Assembly (NCBI GenBank): GCA_040880585.1
Contig: JBBDID010000035.1
Coordinates: 1 to 64,000 of the forward strand
Origin: Paracrocinitomix sp040880585
Lineage (GTDB): Bacteria > Bacteroidota > Bacteroidia > Flavobacteriales_D > Crocinitomicaceae
Length of the DNA stretch: 64,000 nucleotides
Direction of reading: 5' to 3'
The notes under the pieces: generated by a model
What the model saw: the letters and a program-made list of their open reading frames with translations, nothing else
Database searches by the model: none
Told to the model about the DNA's origin: nothing
Program-made: the position numbers and the translations under genes
Shown here: in pieces, positions 42,001-50,079 of the stretch
Layout of the letters: every line of letters begins with the position of its first letter
How positions within the stretch are numbered: the first letter of the stretch is position 1

Positions 42001-42104
42001 CCTTTATGTCCGTTGGGATGAATGGTAAGATAATGGTCATTATTTCCTTGCGCAAAAAGTGCTGAAACGATCAAAGCAAGTACTACAACGAAACAAGCTC
42101 GCAT
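39099..42104 (-). CDS. Secreted WD40-repeat caspase-like peptidase (C14)
   Basis: A 1001-aa exported protein. Signal peptide MRACFVVVLALIVSALFAQ is followed by WD40 repeats over about residues 30-530, for example GHKGLIHDMGIDHEGNIVTG, VYDLKFAPDSRHLISGDASG and GHEGGIRSVSTSENGKFIVS. A linker domain leads to a C-terminal peptidase C14 domain starting YVVGIGVSDYQDANYNLNYA. The dyad is His809 in FIAGHGVLD and Cys859 in MDTCHSGE, 50 residues apart as in caspases and metacaspases. Such fusions occur in multicellular or signalling-rich bacteria. The predicted location is periplasmic or surface. Substrate unknown. Confidence 0.9.
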   Translation of the reverse strand: MRACFVVVLALIVSALFAQGNNDHYLTIHPNGHKGLIHDMGIDHEGNIVTGSFDKNTFVWSPQTGRIIKEFRGKIGPGSEGMVYAVDVAPNGQYIAVAGWMGKNDETEALGDIRIYNYSTGKMKACLHYHQDAVYDLKFAPDSRHLISGDASGYLCRWDTYTMTPVTLYQRENKGFHNLVVAADFFITSHDDGMVYKWKYEKEKADKKFKFFNKINALNIKSEVAISADGTSIAVAGKEIGMVLLLNQKFSLQQHFFTPENTTITGLALAPSSERLAVSIEDNGHHSVNIYELKKGKWEGRPGFKSDDLITGLEFLDENTLVSTGGRANEINIWQVGEDQVKNKKRMKGVGANYYSAGLNGNEVAFSNQPTKAYGNADYEKIFNLFDRKISEKRKDVTFNYPQRNKDGWRLYEYNFLRKDSYDPSQILLIENSNGVIKDSIVFHPWDGNQFYSYTFVLDDYIVVGGAYGILQAYNRSGRHIGNFVGHEGGIRSVSTSENGKFIVSSGVDMTIRFWPVDQIPSPDTQTPTNIAPTASLFIADNKEWVLWNKEGYFTSSKKGARYVGYHVNQGKEKESKFYPFDQFDIKYNRPDILLKDLDLADPGIIELYEKAYQRRLKRMGLKEEDLSSEIHTPEITAVNYSKNTDRLRLKIQAKDEKYHLSRLNIFLNDVPVFGRQGRAVESGKTLNTEEEIQLIPGKNKVEVSVLNSKGAESLRETKFIDYTSTEKSNLYVVGIGVSDYQDANYNLNYAAKDAVDVVQLFTGKDVFGKVHSKQMLNEEVNRKGIQELKKFFELAGANDVVLLFIAGHGVLDADYNYFFGTHDMDFSQPEKRGMSYGELEVLFDGIPAIRKLLIMDTCHSGELYEDEVEEIVAGEDSGGQDIVFRTSKTTTTISEKKGLKKTNEAVKEMFNDLNRGTGTTVISSAGGVEYAMESDKWKNGLFTYCLIRGLKELKADENQDGKVYLSELQAYIHKEVYLLSQGKQAPTSRFENLSLDYQVW

Positions 42105-42261
42105 AACTATCTGTTTTTTAATAAACTTAACTGTTCCTTTTTAGATTTAAACTACGTATATTTACGTATTCTTTGTCTTGAAACAAGTGAATATTACTCG
42201 AATTAGCAGGTGAATTATTTTATTTTTAATAAATATTTCACGGTTTAATTTGTTTTTTGTT

Positions 42262-42269
42262 TATCTTTG
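42262..42269 (+). promoter_or_regulatory. Likely -7 element of the BlaI-like gene
   Basis: TATCTTTG fits TAnnTTTG, 69 nt before the start at 42339. TTTG elements lie upstream but at short spacing. Confidence 0.45.
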
Positions 42270-42338
42270 AACAATAAAGCTTAAGGAAAGTTCATTTTTC
42301 CGAACTTCGCTGAACTGAAAAAACTACGACAGATAATC

Positions 42339-42662
42339 ATGGTACGACTTACACCTGCTGAGGAACAAGTAATGTTGCGCTTATGGGGATTAAAAGAGGC
42401 GAATGTACAAGACATTATAAACTTTTATCCCGTTCCAAAGCCTGCCTATAATACAACCTCTACGATTGTTAGAATACTTGAGCGAAAAGGATTTGTTAAG
42501 CATAAAAAAAAGGGCAGAGGTTACATTTATATGGCCAAAATTTCAAGAAAAGAATATCGAGAATATTTGGCAGATTGGTTATTGGATAACTATTTTGACG
42601 GCTCTACTCAGGATGTGGTTAATTATTTCAGTCAAAAAAAGAGTTTGGACGAACTTCTTTAA
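42339..42662 (+). CDS. BlaI/MecI/CopY-family winged-helix repressor
   Basis: A 107-aa repressor. The winged helix is clear: LTPAEEQVMLRLWGLKEANV, then YNTTSTIVRILERKGFVKHK (recognition helix) and KKGRGYIYMAKISRKEYR (wing), followed by a dimerising tail. Partners of this family are usually BlaR1-like membrane peptidases that cleave the repressor in response to a ligand; none is next to it here. The stop overlaps the gldH stop by 3-4 nt in opposite orientation. Confidence 0.92.
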   Translation: MVRLTPAEEQVMLRLWGLKEANVQDIINFYPVPKPAYNTTSTIVRILERKGFVKHKKKGRGYIYMAKISRKEYREYLADWLLDNYFDGSTQDVVNYFSQKKSLDELL

Positions 42663-43141
42663 CCTTGCTTTTGTTCCATCAACTCTACTCTGAATCCGAC
42701 ATCAATAACTTCAGGTAAAAGTTCATCTCGCATGCCATGTTCAATCTTAAAGATATAAGTGCCGCTATTTTCAAATCGCCCACCTCTTGAAATGAGTGCC
42801 TTATTTTCTACAACGGTACCTGAATTCTCGCCTAACCATCTTCCGTCCGGTTCAGCTAAAATAAACTCCAATGTGTCTTTGTCAGTATATCCGTTCGGGT
42901 ACTCACTGTATAAAAACAAGTAAATATTTGAATAGGGATAATCAGTAGACGTCCGTAAATTTATATATAAGTTAAGTGGACTTAAGGTATCTTTTATATC
43001 AAACTGAAAAGTTTTTATATCCCCTGAATGCCATCCTTTTTCGTCAACCGAAAAGTGCTTCTCATACAAGCTGTTACTGTCACAACTGTATAGCGTGATC
43101 GTAAAGGCGAAAATGATAAGGCTATTTTTAATTTTGATCAT
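42659..43141 (-). CDS. gldH: Gliding motility lipoprotein GldH
   Basis: A 160-aa lipoprotein required for gliding motility in Bacteroidota. The start at 43141 (MIKIKNSLIIFAFTITLYSC) gives a lipobox with Cys20; longer frames upstream are the lysine-rich tail of ricT in another frame. The body matches GldH: HSGDIKTFQFDIKDTLSPLN, NLRTSTDYPYSNIYLFLYSE, EPDGRWLGENSGTVVENKAL and the terminal GTYIFKIEHGMRDELLPEVI. It overlaps ricT by 14 nt in the order holB-ricT-gldH often seen in this phylum. Confidence 0.92.
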   Translation of the reverse strand: MIKIKNSLIIFAFTITLYSCDSNSLYEKHFSVDEKGWHSGDIKTFQFDIKDTLSPLNLYINLRTSTDYPYSNIYLFLYSEYPNGYTDKDTLEFILAEPDGRWLGENSGTVVENKALISRGGRFENSGTYIFKIEHGMRDELLPEVIDVGFRVELMEQKQG

Positions 43142-44492
43142 TCTTTCTGCCCTCTGGGCTTTTTCTGTTATTCTTGCTCTGCTCGTTTTGAGTTCTTTTT
43201 CCTTTTTTTGGATCAGCCGGCCGATTTTTGGGTCGTTTCTTTTTTTGATTTGGATTTTCTTTTTGATTTCCCGAAGCTGGTGGGCGTTTTTTTCCTGAAT
43301 CTTTATTCGGTTGATTCTGGTTTCGGTTTCCTTGTGCATTTGCCTGAGGGTTGCGCGATTTATTTTTTCTTTTTTTCTTCTTCTTTTTTGAAAAAGTTTT
43401 ATCGAAACGGTTCAAACTATCCTGCCCTACCACATTGGTATAATCCGGTTCTTTCACCTCAATATCCACCACATAATCTTTCAGATCAGCCGGATATTTT
43501 CCGGCCTTGTTCATCTCAATAATTTCTTTTACCCGATCAGGGCTAAGGGGCACAAATACTCCCGGAACTGTCGACTCTTTATTTTCCTGAATGTACCACA
43601 TTTGTTCTTTGAAGACATCCGTTTTTATGTGAAAAGCAATGCCTTTCTCGGTTTTTAATTTTATATCTGCCGAGGGAAATTTCTTAAGCGCCTCTATATA
43701 ACTGTCCAGTTCATAATTTAGGCAACACTTCAATTTCCCACACTGTCCGGCTAATTTTTGTGGATTCAAAGAAAGCTGTTGGTAACGTGCAGAGGCTGTT
43801 GACACTGACCTAAAATCAGTTAGCCAGGTAGAACAACACAGCTCCCTACCACATGATCCGATTCCGCCCAGGCGTGCCGCTTCTTGCCGAACCCCAATCT
43901 GTTTCATTTCCACGCGCACTTTAAATCGGTCTGCTAAATCTCTGATAAGTTGTCGAAAATCTACCCGGTCTTCAGCGGTATAATAAAAAGTTGCCCGTTT
44001 TCCGTCTCCCTGATATTCTACATCAGATATTTTCATTTGGAGCCCTAGTTGAGAGGCGAGCTCTCTGGACTTAAACATGGTAATTTGTTCTGCCGAGCGA
44101 TATTCTTTCCATTTTTCCACATCCTCAGTCGTTGCTTTTCTGATGATTTTTCTTGCCTCATGTGGTTTAAAGTTGGATGCTTTTTTTCTTACCTGAATTC
44201 GAGCGAGTTCACCTACTACTGATACAATACCTATATCGTATCCGGGGCTGGATTCTGCCACAACGACATCACCAAGCTGTAAATTTAAACCTGTCAGATT
44301 TCTATAAAACGCTTTTCTTGAGTTTTTAAATCTGACTTCAAGTATATCGTAAGTACTTTGACCGTTTGGTAATTCGATATCTGCCAACCAATCGTATACT
44401 GTTAATTTTTCACATCCACCGGAACTACATGCCCCGTTACTTTTACAACCATTGGGCACTCCGTTCGCTGTTGAGCAATTTGTGCATCCCAT
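43128..44492 (-). CDS. ricT: PSP1-family protein RicT (YaaT-like)
   Basis: A 454-aa protein from the ATG at 44492 (MGCTNCSTANGVPNGCKSNG), which puts a cysteine-rich N-terminus right at the start; an upstream ATG would add a sequence unlike the family. The PSP1 core follows: IQVRKKASNFKPHEARKIIR, REAARLGGIGSCGRELCCST, then GQCGKLKCCLNYE, with the CxxxxCC and CCLNYE cysteines that bind Fe-S or zinc. In Bacillus RicT acts with RicA and RicF in mRNA maturation by RNase Y. The last ~75 residues are a disordered Lys/Asn/Gln-rich tail. Expected to be cytosolic. Confidence 0.88.
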   Translation of the reverse strand: MGCTNCSTANGVPNGCKSNGACSSGGCEKLTVYDWLADIELPNGQSTYDILEVRFKNSRKAFYRNLTGLNLQLGDVVVAESSPGYDIGIVSVVGELARIQVRKKASNFKPHEARKIIRKATTEDVEKWKEYRSAEQITMFKSRELASQLGLQMKISDVEYQGDGKRATFYYTAEDRVDFRQLIRDLADRFKVRVEMKQIGVRQEAARLGGIGSCGRELCCSTWLTDFRSVSTASARYQQLSLNPQKLAGQCGKLKCCLNYELDSYIEALKKFPSADIKLKTEKGIAFHIKTDVFKEQMWYIQENKESTVPGVFVPLSPDRVKEIIEMNKAGKYPADLKDYVVDIEVKEPDYTNVVGQDSLNRFDKTFSKKKKKKRKNKSRNPQANAQGNRNQNQPNKDSGKKRPPASGNQKENPNQKKKRPKNRPADPKKGKRTQNEQSKNNRKSPEGRKNDQN

Positions 44493-44751
44493 TTGTAAAA
44501 TGTATTTAACTGTAAAATTCAGTTCAAATTTACGATTTTTTAAGCAGCAATGCATTCGATTACTAAAAACATTAGTAAATAAACGTGGCCACCTTTGCTG
44601 ACATCAGAAAAGCTATTATTCAGCAGATAATCCCATATTAATCAAAAATAGGTCTTGCGGCTGTTTAAGCTCAATTAGTTTGAGTAAAAAAGATAAAAAG
44701 AGGTGGTTGAAGGGCTAGGTTTTTGTGTGTCTGAAGCGGTAAAAGAACAAG

Positions 44752-45882
44752 TCAAATTCCCATTCTAACCAGCTTCGTCAATTTGATAATTAAGTCTGTA
44801 AACAAGATCTTTGGGTTTGCATTTCTCTCCAGATGATAATAGGCACTGTTGAACTCTTCCTGTAACTCTGTAATGTTTTTATTATTAATAAATCGGGCAA
44901 ACTTTTGAAGAAAAGCGGTTTCTTCCTTTCTTAGATTTAAGAGTTTATCTTTCATGTAATTCATGATGATACTCTCCCGAAATAAGTGCAGCCCATATTT
45001 GATAAAATTCTTTTGTTTTTCTTTATCAAGGGCTGAAATTTCATCTGAAATATCCATCAGTTCATTTGGATTTGCCGCATAAGCTGACCGCATCAATTTA
45101 ACAAACAAATCAAAATAAGCCTGATGTGCCAGATCTCCCCGAATGGTTTCAATTGCCTCCACCAAATTCCCTTGAGATAAACGGGCAGCCATCTCTGCAG
45201 CTTCTTCTTCAATCTGAAATGAAGCAGATAAATACTGCGTTATTTCTGCCGCTTTCAATGCAGGAACGCGAATAATTTGGGTCCGGGAGATAATGGTCGG
45301 CAAAATCATTTCACTGTTGTCACAAACCATTAAAAAAATGGTTTTTTCCGGGGGTTCTTCCAGCAATTTCAAAAGTTTATTGGCAGACTGGTTATTCATT
45401 CTTTCAGGCAGCCAAATGATCATGATCTTATATCTGTTGCTGTATGATTTTATAGACAACTTTCTAAGAATTTGCCTGCTTTCCTCTACCGCAATAATTG
45501 GGTTTTTTCCACTGCTGTCTAACTTTTCTAACCACTTGTTCAGGTTAAAGTATTTTTCTTTTTTCAGGATTTCATTCCATTCTGTGCGCACATCATCAGA
45601 AGCGGCAACCTTATTTGCTTTAGAAACCACAACCGGATAGGCAAAATGAAGATCCGGATGTGCCAGGGATGTTACTTTTTGACAATGGGGGCAATTTCCA
45701 CAAGAATCTTCTTCAGAGGGGTTATCACATAACAAATACTGCGCAAAAGCAATGGCTAAAGGCAGTTTTGCACTCCCTTCAGGTCCCAATAACATTTGAG
45801 CATGACTGATCCGATTACCACTTACTTCTTTGATCAAGTGGGTCTTTAATGAATGATGTCCGATAACGTCTTTAAACTGCAC
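44752..45882 (-). CDS. holB: DNA polymerase III subunit delta'
   Basis: A 376-aa clamp-loader subunit. Visible are VIGHHSLKTHLIKEVSGNRI, then SHAQMLLGPEGSAKLPLAIA in place of a functional Walker A, the zinc-knuckle cysteines in CDNPSEEDSCGNCPHCQKV, and NQSANKLLKLLEEPPEKTIF then ILPTIISRTQIIRVPAL, the sensor/SRC region. Delta' is an AAA+ fold subunit that usually does not hydrolyse ATP. It is followed about 260 nt downstream by ricT and then gldH, a conserved order. Confidence 0.93.
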   Translation of the reverse strand: MQFKDVIGHHSLKTHLIKEVSGNRISHAQMLLGPEGSAKLPLAIAFAQYLLCDNPSEEDSCGNCPHCQKVTSLAHPDLHFAYPVVVSKANKVAASDDVRTEWNEILKKEKYFNLNKWLEKLDSSGKNPIIAVEESRQILRKLSIKSYSNRYKIMIIWLPERMNNQSANKLLKLLEEPPEKTIFLMVCDNSEMILPTIISRTQIIRVPALKAAEITQYLSASFQIEEEAAEMAARLSQGNLVEAIETIRGDLAHQAYFDLFVKLMRSAYAANPNELMDISDEISALDKEKQKNFIKYGLHLFRESIIMNYMKDKLLNLRKEETAFLQKFARFINNKNITELQEEFNSAYYHLERNANPKILFTDLIIKLTKLVRMGI

Positions 45883-45992
45883 GGCTTAAAATTAAGGATA
45901 TTCTGGTACGAATTTTGACTGTCCTTATAAAATTCTTACTTTTAGAGAAAATCAAACTTTTGATAAATCTCATTTAAATTAAAACAAGACAG

Positions 45993-46649
45993 ATGAAAAA
46001 AACAATTATTTTCTTTTTGGCGTTACTTGCCTTTAGTGCTACGGCTCAAATCAAGGTCAGTGAAAAAAGCGTTGATATTGACGGCAGTAAAAATGGTTTT
46101 TACGTTGAAATTCCCTATGCTGATCAAAAAAGCACTGAAAAAGAACTAAAGAGTCTTCTAAAAGATTGGAAAGGTAGTTTTTCCAGTAAGAAGGACGTTT
46201 TATTTGCGGATGATTGCTCTTTGAAAAGCATGGGAGAAAATACTTTTGACGCTTACGGGAAAGTAGAAGAAAATGGAGATGAGGGGGTATATGTTTCTGT
46301 TGCTATTGATTTGGGGGGAGCCTATTTAAATTCAGGAGAACATAAAGATCAATATAAGGTGATGGAAAAAATCCTGAAAGAGTGGGCTATAGAAGTAGCG
46401 AAAGAAGTGATTGGAGAACAAATCAAAGAAGAAGAAAAAGTGCTGAGCGACAAAGAAAAAGAGTTAGAAGATCTCAAAAAAGAGCAGGAAAAAATGGAAA
46501 AAGAGATAGAGGACTACAAGAAAGCGATAGAAAAAAATGAAAAGGCGATAGAAGACAGCAAAAAAGCGCAGGAAGAACAAAAAGAAAAAATTAAAACGCA
46601 ACAAGGAGTTGTTGAAGCCGCTAAAAAGAAACAACAAGGTATCAAATAA
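45993..46649 (+). CDS. Secreted protein with a long C-terminal coiled coil
   Basis: A 218-aa protein with a signal peptide (MKKTIIFFLALLAFSATAQ), a ~115-residue beta-rich N-terminal domain (KVSEKSVDIDGSKNGFYVEI, EENGDEGVYVSVAIDLGGAY), and a coiled coil from about 145 onward in which E-K-E heptads repeat (KEKELEDLKKEQEKMEKEIE). It is conserved in form among Bacteroidota but uncharacterised. Predicted periplasmic. A strong terminator follows, right against the next gene's start. Confidence 0.8.
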   Translation: MKKTIIFFLALLAFSATAQIKVSEKSVDIDGSKNGFYVEIPYADQKSTEKELKSLLKDWKGSFSSKKDVLFADDCSLKSMGENTFDAYGKVEENGDEGVYVSVAIDLGGAYLNSGEHKDQYKVMEKILKEWAIEVAKEVIGEQIKEEEKVLSDKEKELEDLKKEQEKMEKEIEDYKKAIEKNEKAIEDSKKAQEEQKEKIKTQQGVVEAAKKKQQGIK

Positions 46650-46671
46650 GATCCGTTTTTCACTTACTTTT

Positions 46672-46711
46672 ATCCCGACGATCTGCCTGAGGCAGATGTC
46701 GGGATTTTTTT
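46672..46711 (+). terminator. Rho-independent terminator abutting the next start codon
   Basis: ATCCCGAC-G-ATCTGCC, loop TGA, GGCAGAT-GTCGGGAT, then a run of T. A 15-bp stem with one bulged G. The T-tract runs into the ATG (46712) of the EamA gene, leaving no leader. Confidence 0.9.
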
Positions 46712-47620
46712 ATGGGCGAAAACCTAAAATATTATGTGATTCTGCACATCACCATTTTGATTTGGGGGTTTACAGGAATTTTGGGAGACCTCATCAGCAT
46801 ATCTGCAGATAAGATCGCTTTTTACAGAATGCTCATTTCTTTTATCTCCCTATTTCTTATCGGCTTTTTTGTCCGAAAAAATAAAACGATAACACGCCGG
46901 GAAATCATTATTTTATTATTCACAGGAGGTGCTGTGGGCTTGCACTGGTACTGTTTCTTTTTATCGATTAAATTAAGTACCGTCTCTATTGCTGTGGTTT
47001 GTTTATCTGCCTCCACGCTTTTTATATCCCTTATTGAACCTCTGATCTTTAAGCGTAAGTTTATGTTCAGTGAACTGTTTATCAGCTTTGCTATTATAGC
47101 TGGTATTATTACGATTTTTGGTTTTGAAAGTGAGTATTATTTAGGGATTATAACGGGTTTACTTGCGGCTTTCTTTGCGGCATTGTTTACGGTGATCAAC
47201 GGCAACTTAATCCATGGCATTTCTTCTTTCAGGATTACAAAGTATGAAATGCTTGGCGGCACCTTGACTTTATTCATCATTCTTCTCGTTTCCGGTAAGG
47301 TAAACTCTTCCATTCTGGAAGTTCAACCTATGGATTGGCTGTATTTACTACTCTTAGGTTTGGTCTGTACCACAGCAGCTTTTATGGTTTCTGTGTGGGT
47401 GATGAAATTCATTAGTCCTTTTACCGTGAGTTTAAGTATTACCATGGAGCCCATTTATACCATCATCCTTGTGTTACTGATCGATTACTACCGTGGGACA
47501 AATCAAGAGAAAATGTCAGCAGGATTTTATGTAGGAACCCTCTTGATAATCGGTTCCATTTTCGTGAACGCATACCTTAAAAAAAGAGCACGAAAAAAAT
47601 TAATTTTAAAAAATCACTAG
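46712..47620 (+). CDS. EamA/DMT-family transporter
   Basis: A 302-aa membrane protein with ten hydrophobic helices in two EamA repeats. The first half has LHITILIWGFTGILGDLISI and LHWYCFFLSIKLSTVSIAVV; the second has IHGISSFRITKYEMLGGTLT and MDWLYLLLLGLVCTTAAFMV, then LSITMEPIYTIILVLLI. These drug/metabolite transporters export amino acids or metabolites; the substrate is not predictable. The ATG at 46712 directly follows the terminator, so either a downstream in-frame start is used or expression depends on read-through. Confidence 0.88.
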   Translation: MGENLKYYVILHITILIWGFTGILGDLISISADKIAFYRMLISFISLFLIGFFVRKNKTITRREIIILLFTGGAVGLHWYCFFLSIKLSTVSIAVVCLSASTLFISLIEPLIFKRKFMFSELFISFAIIAGIITIFGFESEYYLGIITGLLAAFFAALFTVINGNLIHGISSFRITKYEMLGGTLTLFIILLVSGKVNSSILEVQPMDWLYLLLLGLVCTTAAFMVSVWVMKFISPFTVSLSITMEPIYTIILVLLIDYYRGTNQEKMSAGFYVGTLLIIGSIFVNAYLKKRARKKLILKNH

Positions 47621-47657
47621 AAAGTAGTTGAATTAACTGTTTTTATTATTAAATTGA

Positions 47658-47689
47658 TTGCTCTGAAATTCTAAAAAAGAATAGATTTG
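47658..47689 (+). promoter_or_regulatory. Promoter of the universal stress protein gene
   Basis: TTG at 47658-47660, a 21-nt spacer, then TAGATTTG at 47682-47689. This fits the Bacteroidota TTG/TAnnTTTG pair well. The start codon is 33 nt on. Confidence 0.65.
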
Positions 47690-47722
47690 CAAAATAATAG
47701 AAACCAGTAAACCGCTTTCACT

Positions 47723-48553
47723 ATGATTAAGAAATTCATTGTCCCCTATGACTTTACAGATGTTGCTGACAATGCCATTCATCACGCATTAGTCACCGCA
47801 AAAGTTGTAAATGCAGAGGTGCACATACTTCACGTTGTCAACAAAAAAGATGAAATAAAGACAGCCCGCATAAAGTTAGAAGGCGCTACAAAAGCAGCAG
47901 CAGCCTCTTCAAAAGCCCCTGACATTACCGTTGTTATTCACGTTCGGGTAGGGAACATCTTTGATGACATTGCTGATTTTGCAGTTGAAATAGGTGCTGA
48001 ATTGATCTTTATGGGAACACATGGTGCTACAGGTTGGCAGCACATTACCGGTAGTCATGCATTAAAAGTAGTGACCAGTTCCCCTGCTCCTTTTGTTATT
48101 GTGCAAGAAACTGATATTAATGAGTCTGGTTATGATGATATTGTTGTACCACTAGATCTGCATAAGGAAACCAAGCAAAAATTAACCTTAGTGGCTAATA
48201 TCGCACAGTATTTTGATTCCAGAGTTCATGTGATCATCCCTGATGAATCAGATGAATTTTTAAAGCACACGGTAAAAGCCAATATCGTTTTCGCCAATAA
48301 ATTTTTTAATGAGAGAGGAATTGATGTAACCACCACATTAGCGGATTCTTCAGGATTTGACAAGGAAGTGGTAAAACATGCGGTAAAAGTAGATGCCGAT
48401 TTAATTGCCATCATGAACCTACAGAAACATCAATTATTAGGATTGTTTGGCAGCAACCATGAGCAATACATGATCACCAACGAGGCACAAATTCCGGTAT
48501 TAATTGTCAATCCAATTGATGCAACCAATAGCTATCAAACTATTTTTACTTGA
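47723..48553 (+). CDS. Tandem universal stress protein
   Basis: A 276-aa protein with two Usp domains. The first (1-135) has KFIVPYDFTDVADNAIHHAL and the nucleotide-binding loop GTHGATGWQHITGSHALKVV, including the G-2x-G-9x-G-S/T-type pattern. The second (about 140-276) is degenerate in that loop (LGLFGSNHEQYMITNEAQIP), so it probably does not bind ATP. Usp proteins aid survival under starvation and redox stress. A terminator follows. Confidence 0.9.
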   Translation: MIKKFIVPYDFTDVADNAIHHALVTAKVVNAEVHILHVVNKKDEIKTARIKLEGATKAAAASSKAPDITVVIHVRVGNIFDDIADFAVEIGAELIFMGTHGATGWQHITGSHALKVVTSSPAPFVIVQETDINESGYDDIVVPLDLHKETKQKLTLVANIAQYFDSRVHVIIPDESDEFLKHTVKANIVFANKFFNERGIDVTTTLADSSGFDKEVVKHAVKVDADLIAIMNLQKHQLLGLFGSNHEQYMITNEAQIPVLIVNPIDATNSYQTIFT

Positions 48554-48576
48554 TAAAAAATACATTCAATTAAAAG

Positions 48577-48607
48577 CCCGGTCACTTTTTTAGGATCGGG
48601 TTTTTTT
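48577..48607 (+). terminator. Rho-independent terminator of the usp gene
   Basis: CCCGGTC, 9-10-nt loop, GATCGGG (one G-T wobble), then seven T. It lies 24 nt after the stop. Confidence 0.85.
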
Positions 48608-48640
48608 GTTGGTGATTTTTTGAACTTATTTCGGAGCAGG

Positions 48641-49046
48641 TTAGTTTTTATGGGGAGTAATGCATCTTAGTGCTCAAAAAAAGGTGTAGTCAAATTGATC
48701 TGCAGATAGCCTGTACTATTTTTTAGCTGTTTAACTCTTTTTGGTGTTTGATAGAACGCTTTTTTCTTCAACTCAAGCAAGAGTGATCTGCGAAAATTAG
48801 CGGAATCTGCGGGCATAATGAAAATATATCTCCCGCAGACGCCGCAGTGAGCGATAGCCAAATTGACTCGCAGAAGAACGCAGAATAGCCTGTACTGTTT
48901 TTTAAACTACTGAGTTCTCTTTCACTTTGAATAGTGAGCTTTTTCCACGATATAATCAAGAGTGAACAGTGAAAACCGGCAGGCAGCTCTAAAGGAGGTC
49001 TACGGAACGCATCAAGTCAATGTTATTTTCTCCCCATAAAAACTAA
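48641..49046. mobile_element. 406-bp MITE-like element with 17-bp terminal inverted repeats
   Basis: TTAGTTTTTATGGGGAG at 48641-48657 is perfectly inverted at 49030-49046. The interior has no convincing gene. It contains two imperfect direct repeats beginning AGTCAAATTGATCTGCAG (about 48688) and AGCCAAATTGACTCGCAG (about 48858), each followed by GCCTGTACT and a T-run. No obvious target duplication flanks it. This is the form of a non-autonomous transposable element, its autonomous parent unknown. Confidence 0.65.
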
Positions 49047-49149
49047 TAGTAGAGACTGACGCAGAAACGTCTTTATTAACCTAACCCCTTATTTCCTGCT
49101 TTCCGTATAGTAGCTACTAACTAATCAGTTGTGTATGTATAGCTTCTTA

Positions 49150-49920
49150 TTATTGCAGCATGATTTTTTTAGTAAACACGCCTTCAGAATGCTCTATCCT
49201 GACCACATATATGCCTTTTTTCAGTTCTGCAACGTTTAGTGATCCATTTGTGTTTCCATTATAATTCAACACCTCCTGACCATTAACGTTATACGCAAGG
49301 ATTCTTTTAATTTGCTCAAAACCACTCCATTTAATCAGTTTGTTGACTTGATCCACGTATATTTTCTGAACATCTTCAAAAGTTTCTATCCCCAATGCCC
49401 CTGGACAATCATGGGCCTCTTGATAAAGTTCAGCCACATCATAACCGGTGGACATTAGTTCTGTCTTTTTATCAGAACAAACCTTTATTACCATAGGATA
49501 GTAGTTCAAATTATAATCATCAAAAACCGTTCGGTCTGTTCCTTCAACATCAATCATGGGAACTGAATTATCAATTGTCCAATCACCTTGAGTATAACTG
49601 CCTCCTCCTGTAAAAGCTTCCGGATTGTTTTGGTCATGTTCCAGCATCAACACCATCACCTGATCTGTTCCGTTTGGGCCATAGCTGTCATATAAAGAAT
49701 CTAACCTACGCGTATTGTGATAAGCCCAACATGACGGACAGTGGCAGGCAAAAAATTTCAAAAAAACTGCTTTTCCCTGGTTGAGGTAGGTATAAAGATT
49801 GTGTTCTACACCATCACGATCTGTTAAAGTAAAATCAGGAGCCGTTGAGCCGTCAGGAAGTTGTGCTTTAGCTGTTGTAACAACTAGCAGGGCAACCATA
49901 AAAAGTAAGTGCTTTCTCAT
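49150..49920 (-). CDS. T9SS-sorted thioredoxin-fold protein
   Basis: A 256-aa exported protein. Signal peptide (MRKHLLFMVALLVVTTAKAQ), then a redoxin domain: LPDGSTAPDFTLTDRDGVEH, VFLKFFACHCPSCWAYHN with a redox pair Cys61-Pro-Ser-Cys64, and YYPMVIKVCSDKK. The C-terminus (LNVAELKKGIYVVRIEHSEG then VFTKKIMLQ) is a type A sorting domain for the type IX secretion system. The protein is therefore a surface or secreted thiol-disulfide enzyme of unknown target. It ends about 100 nt from the MITE-like element. Confidence 0.88.
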   Translation of the reverse strand: MRKHLLFMVALLVVTTAKAQLPDGSTAPDFTLTDRDGVEHNLYTYLNQGKAVFLKFFACHCPSCWAYHNTRRLDSLYDSYGPNGTDQVMVLMLEHDQNNPEAFTGGGSYTQGDWTIDNSVPMIDVEGTDRTVFDDYNLNYYPMVIKVCSDKKTELMSTGYDVAELYQEAHDCPGALGIETFEDVQKIYVDQVNKLIKWSGFEQIKRILAYNVNGQEVLNYNGNTNGSLNVAELKKGIYVVRIEHSEGVFTKKIMLQ

Positions 49921-50079
49921 AGTTTGATTTTTAGATAGGGTTTTGACGGGCTCGTGATCAATTGCTTACAAGTATTAAGCGCAAATCTGTACATTAATCC
50001 TGTTCAACAGACCCTTCATGATTTTTATTATACTGAATAACCCATCTACTACAAAACTAAGTTGTTTTCTATATAAAAA

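Noticed and set aside
43142..43339. N-terminal extension of GldH
   Set aside because: It is the ricT low-complexity tail read in another frame; the lipoprotein signal starts at 43141.
43340..43400. Long T/C-rich simple sequence
   Set aside because: It encodes the Lys-rich disordered tail of RicT on the minus strand.
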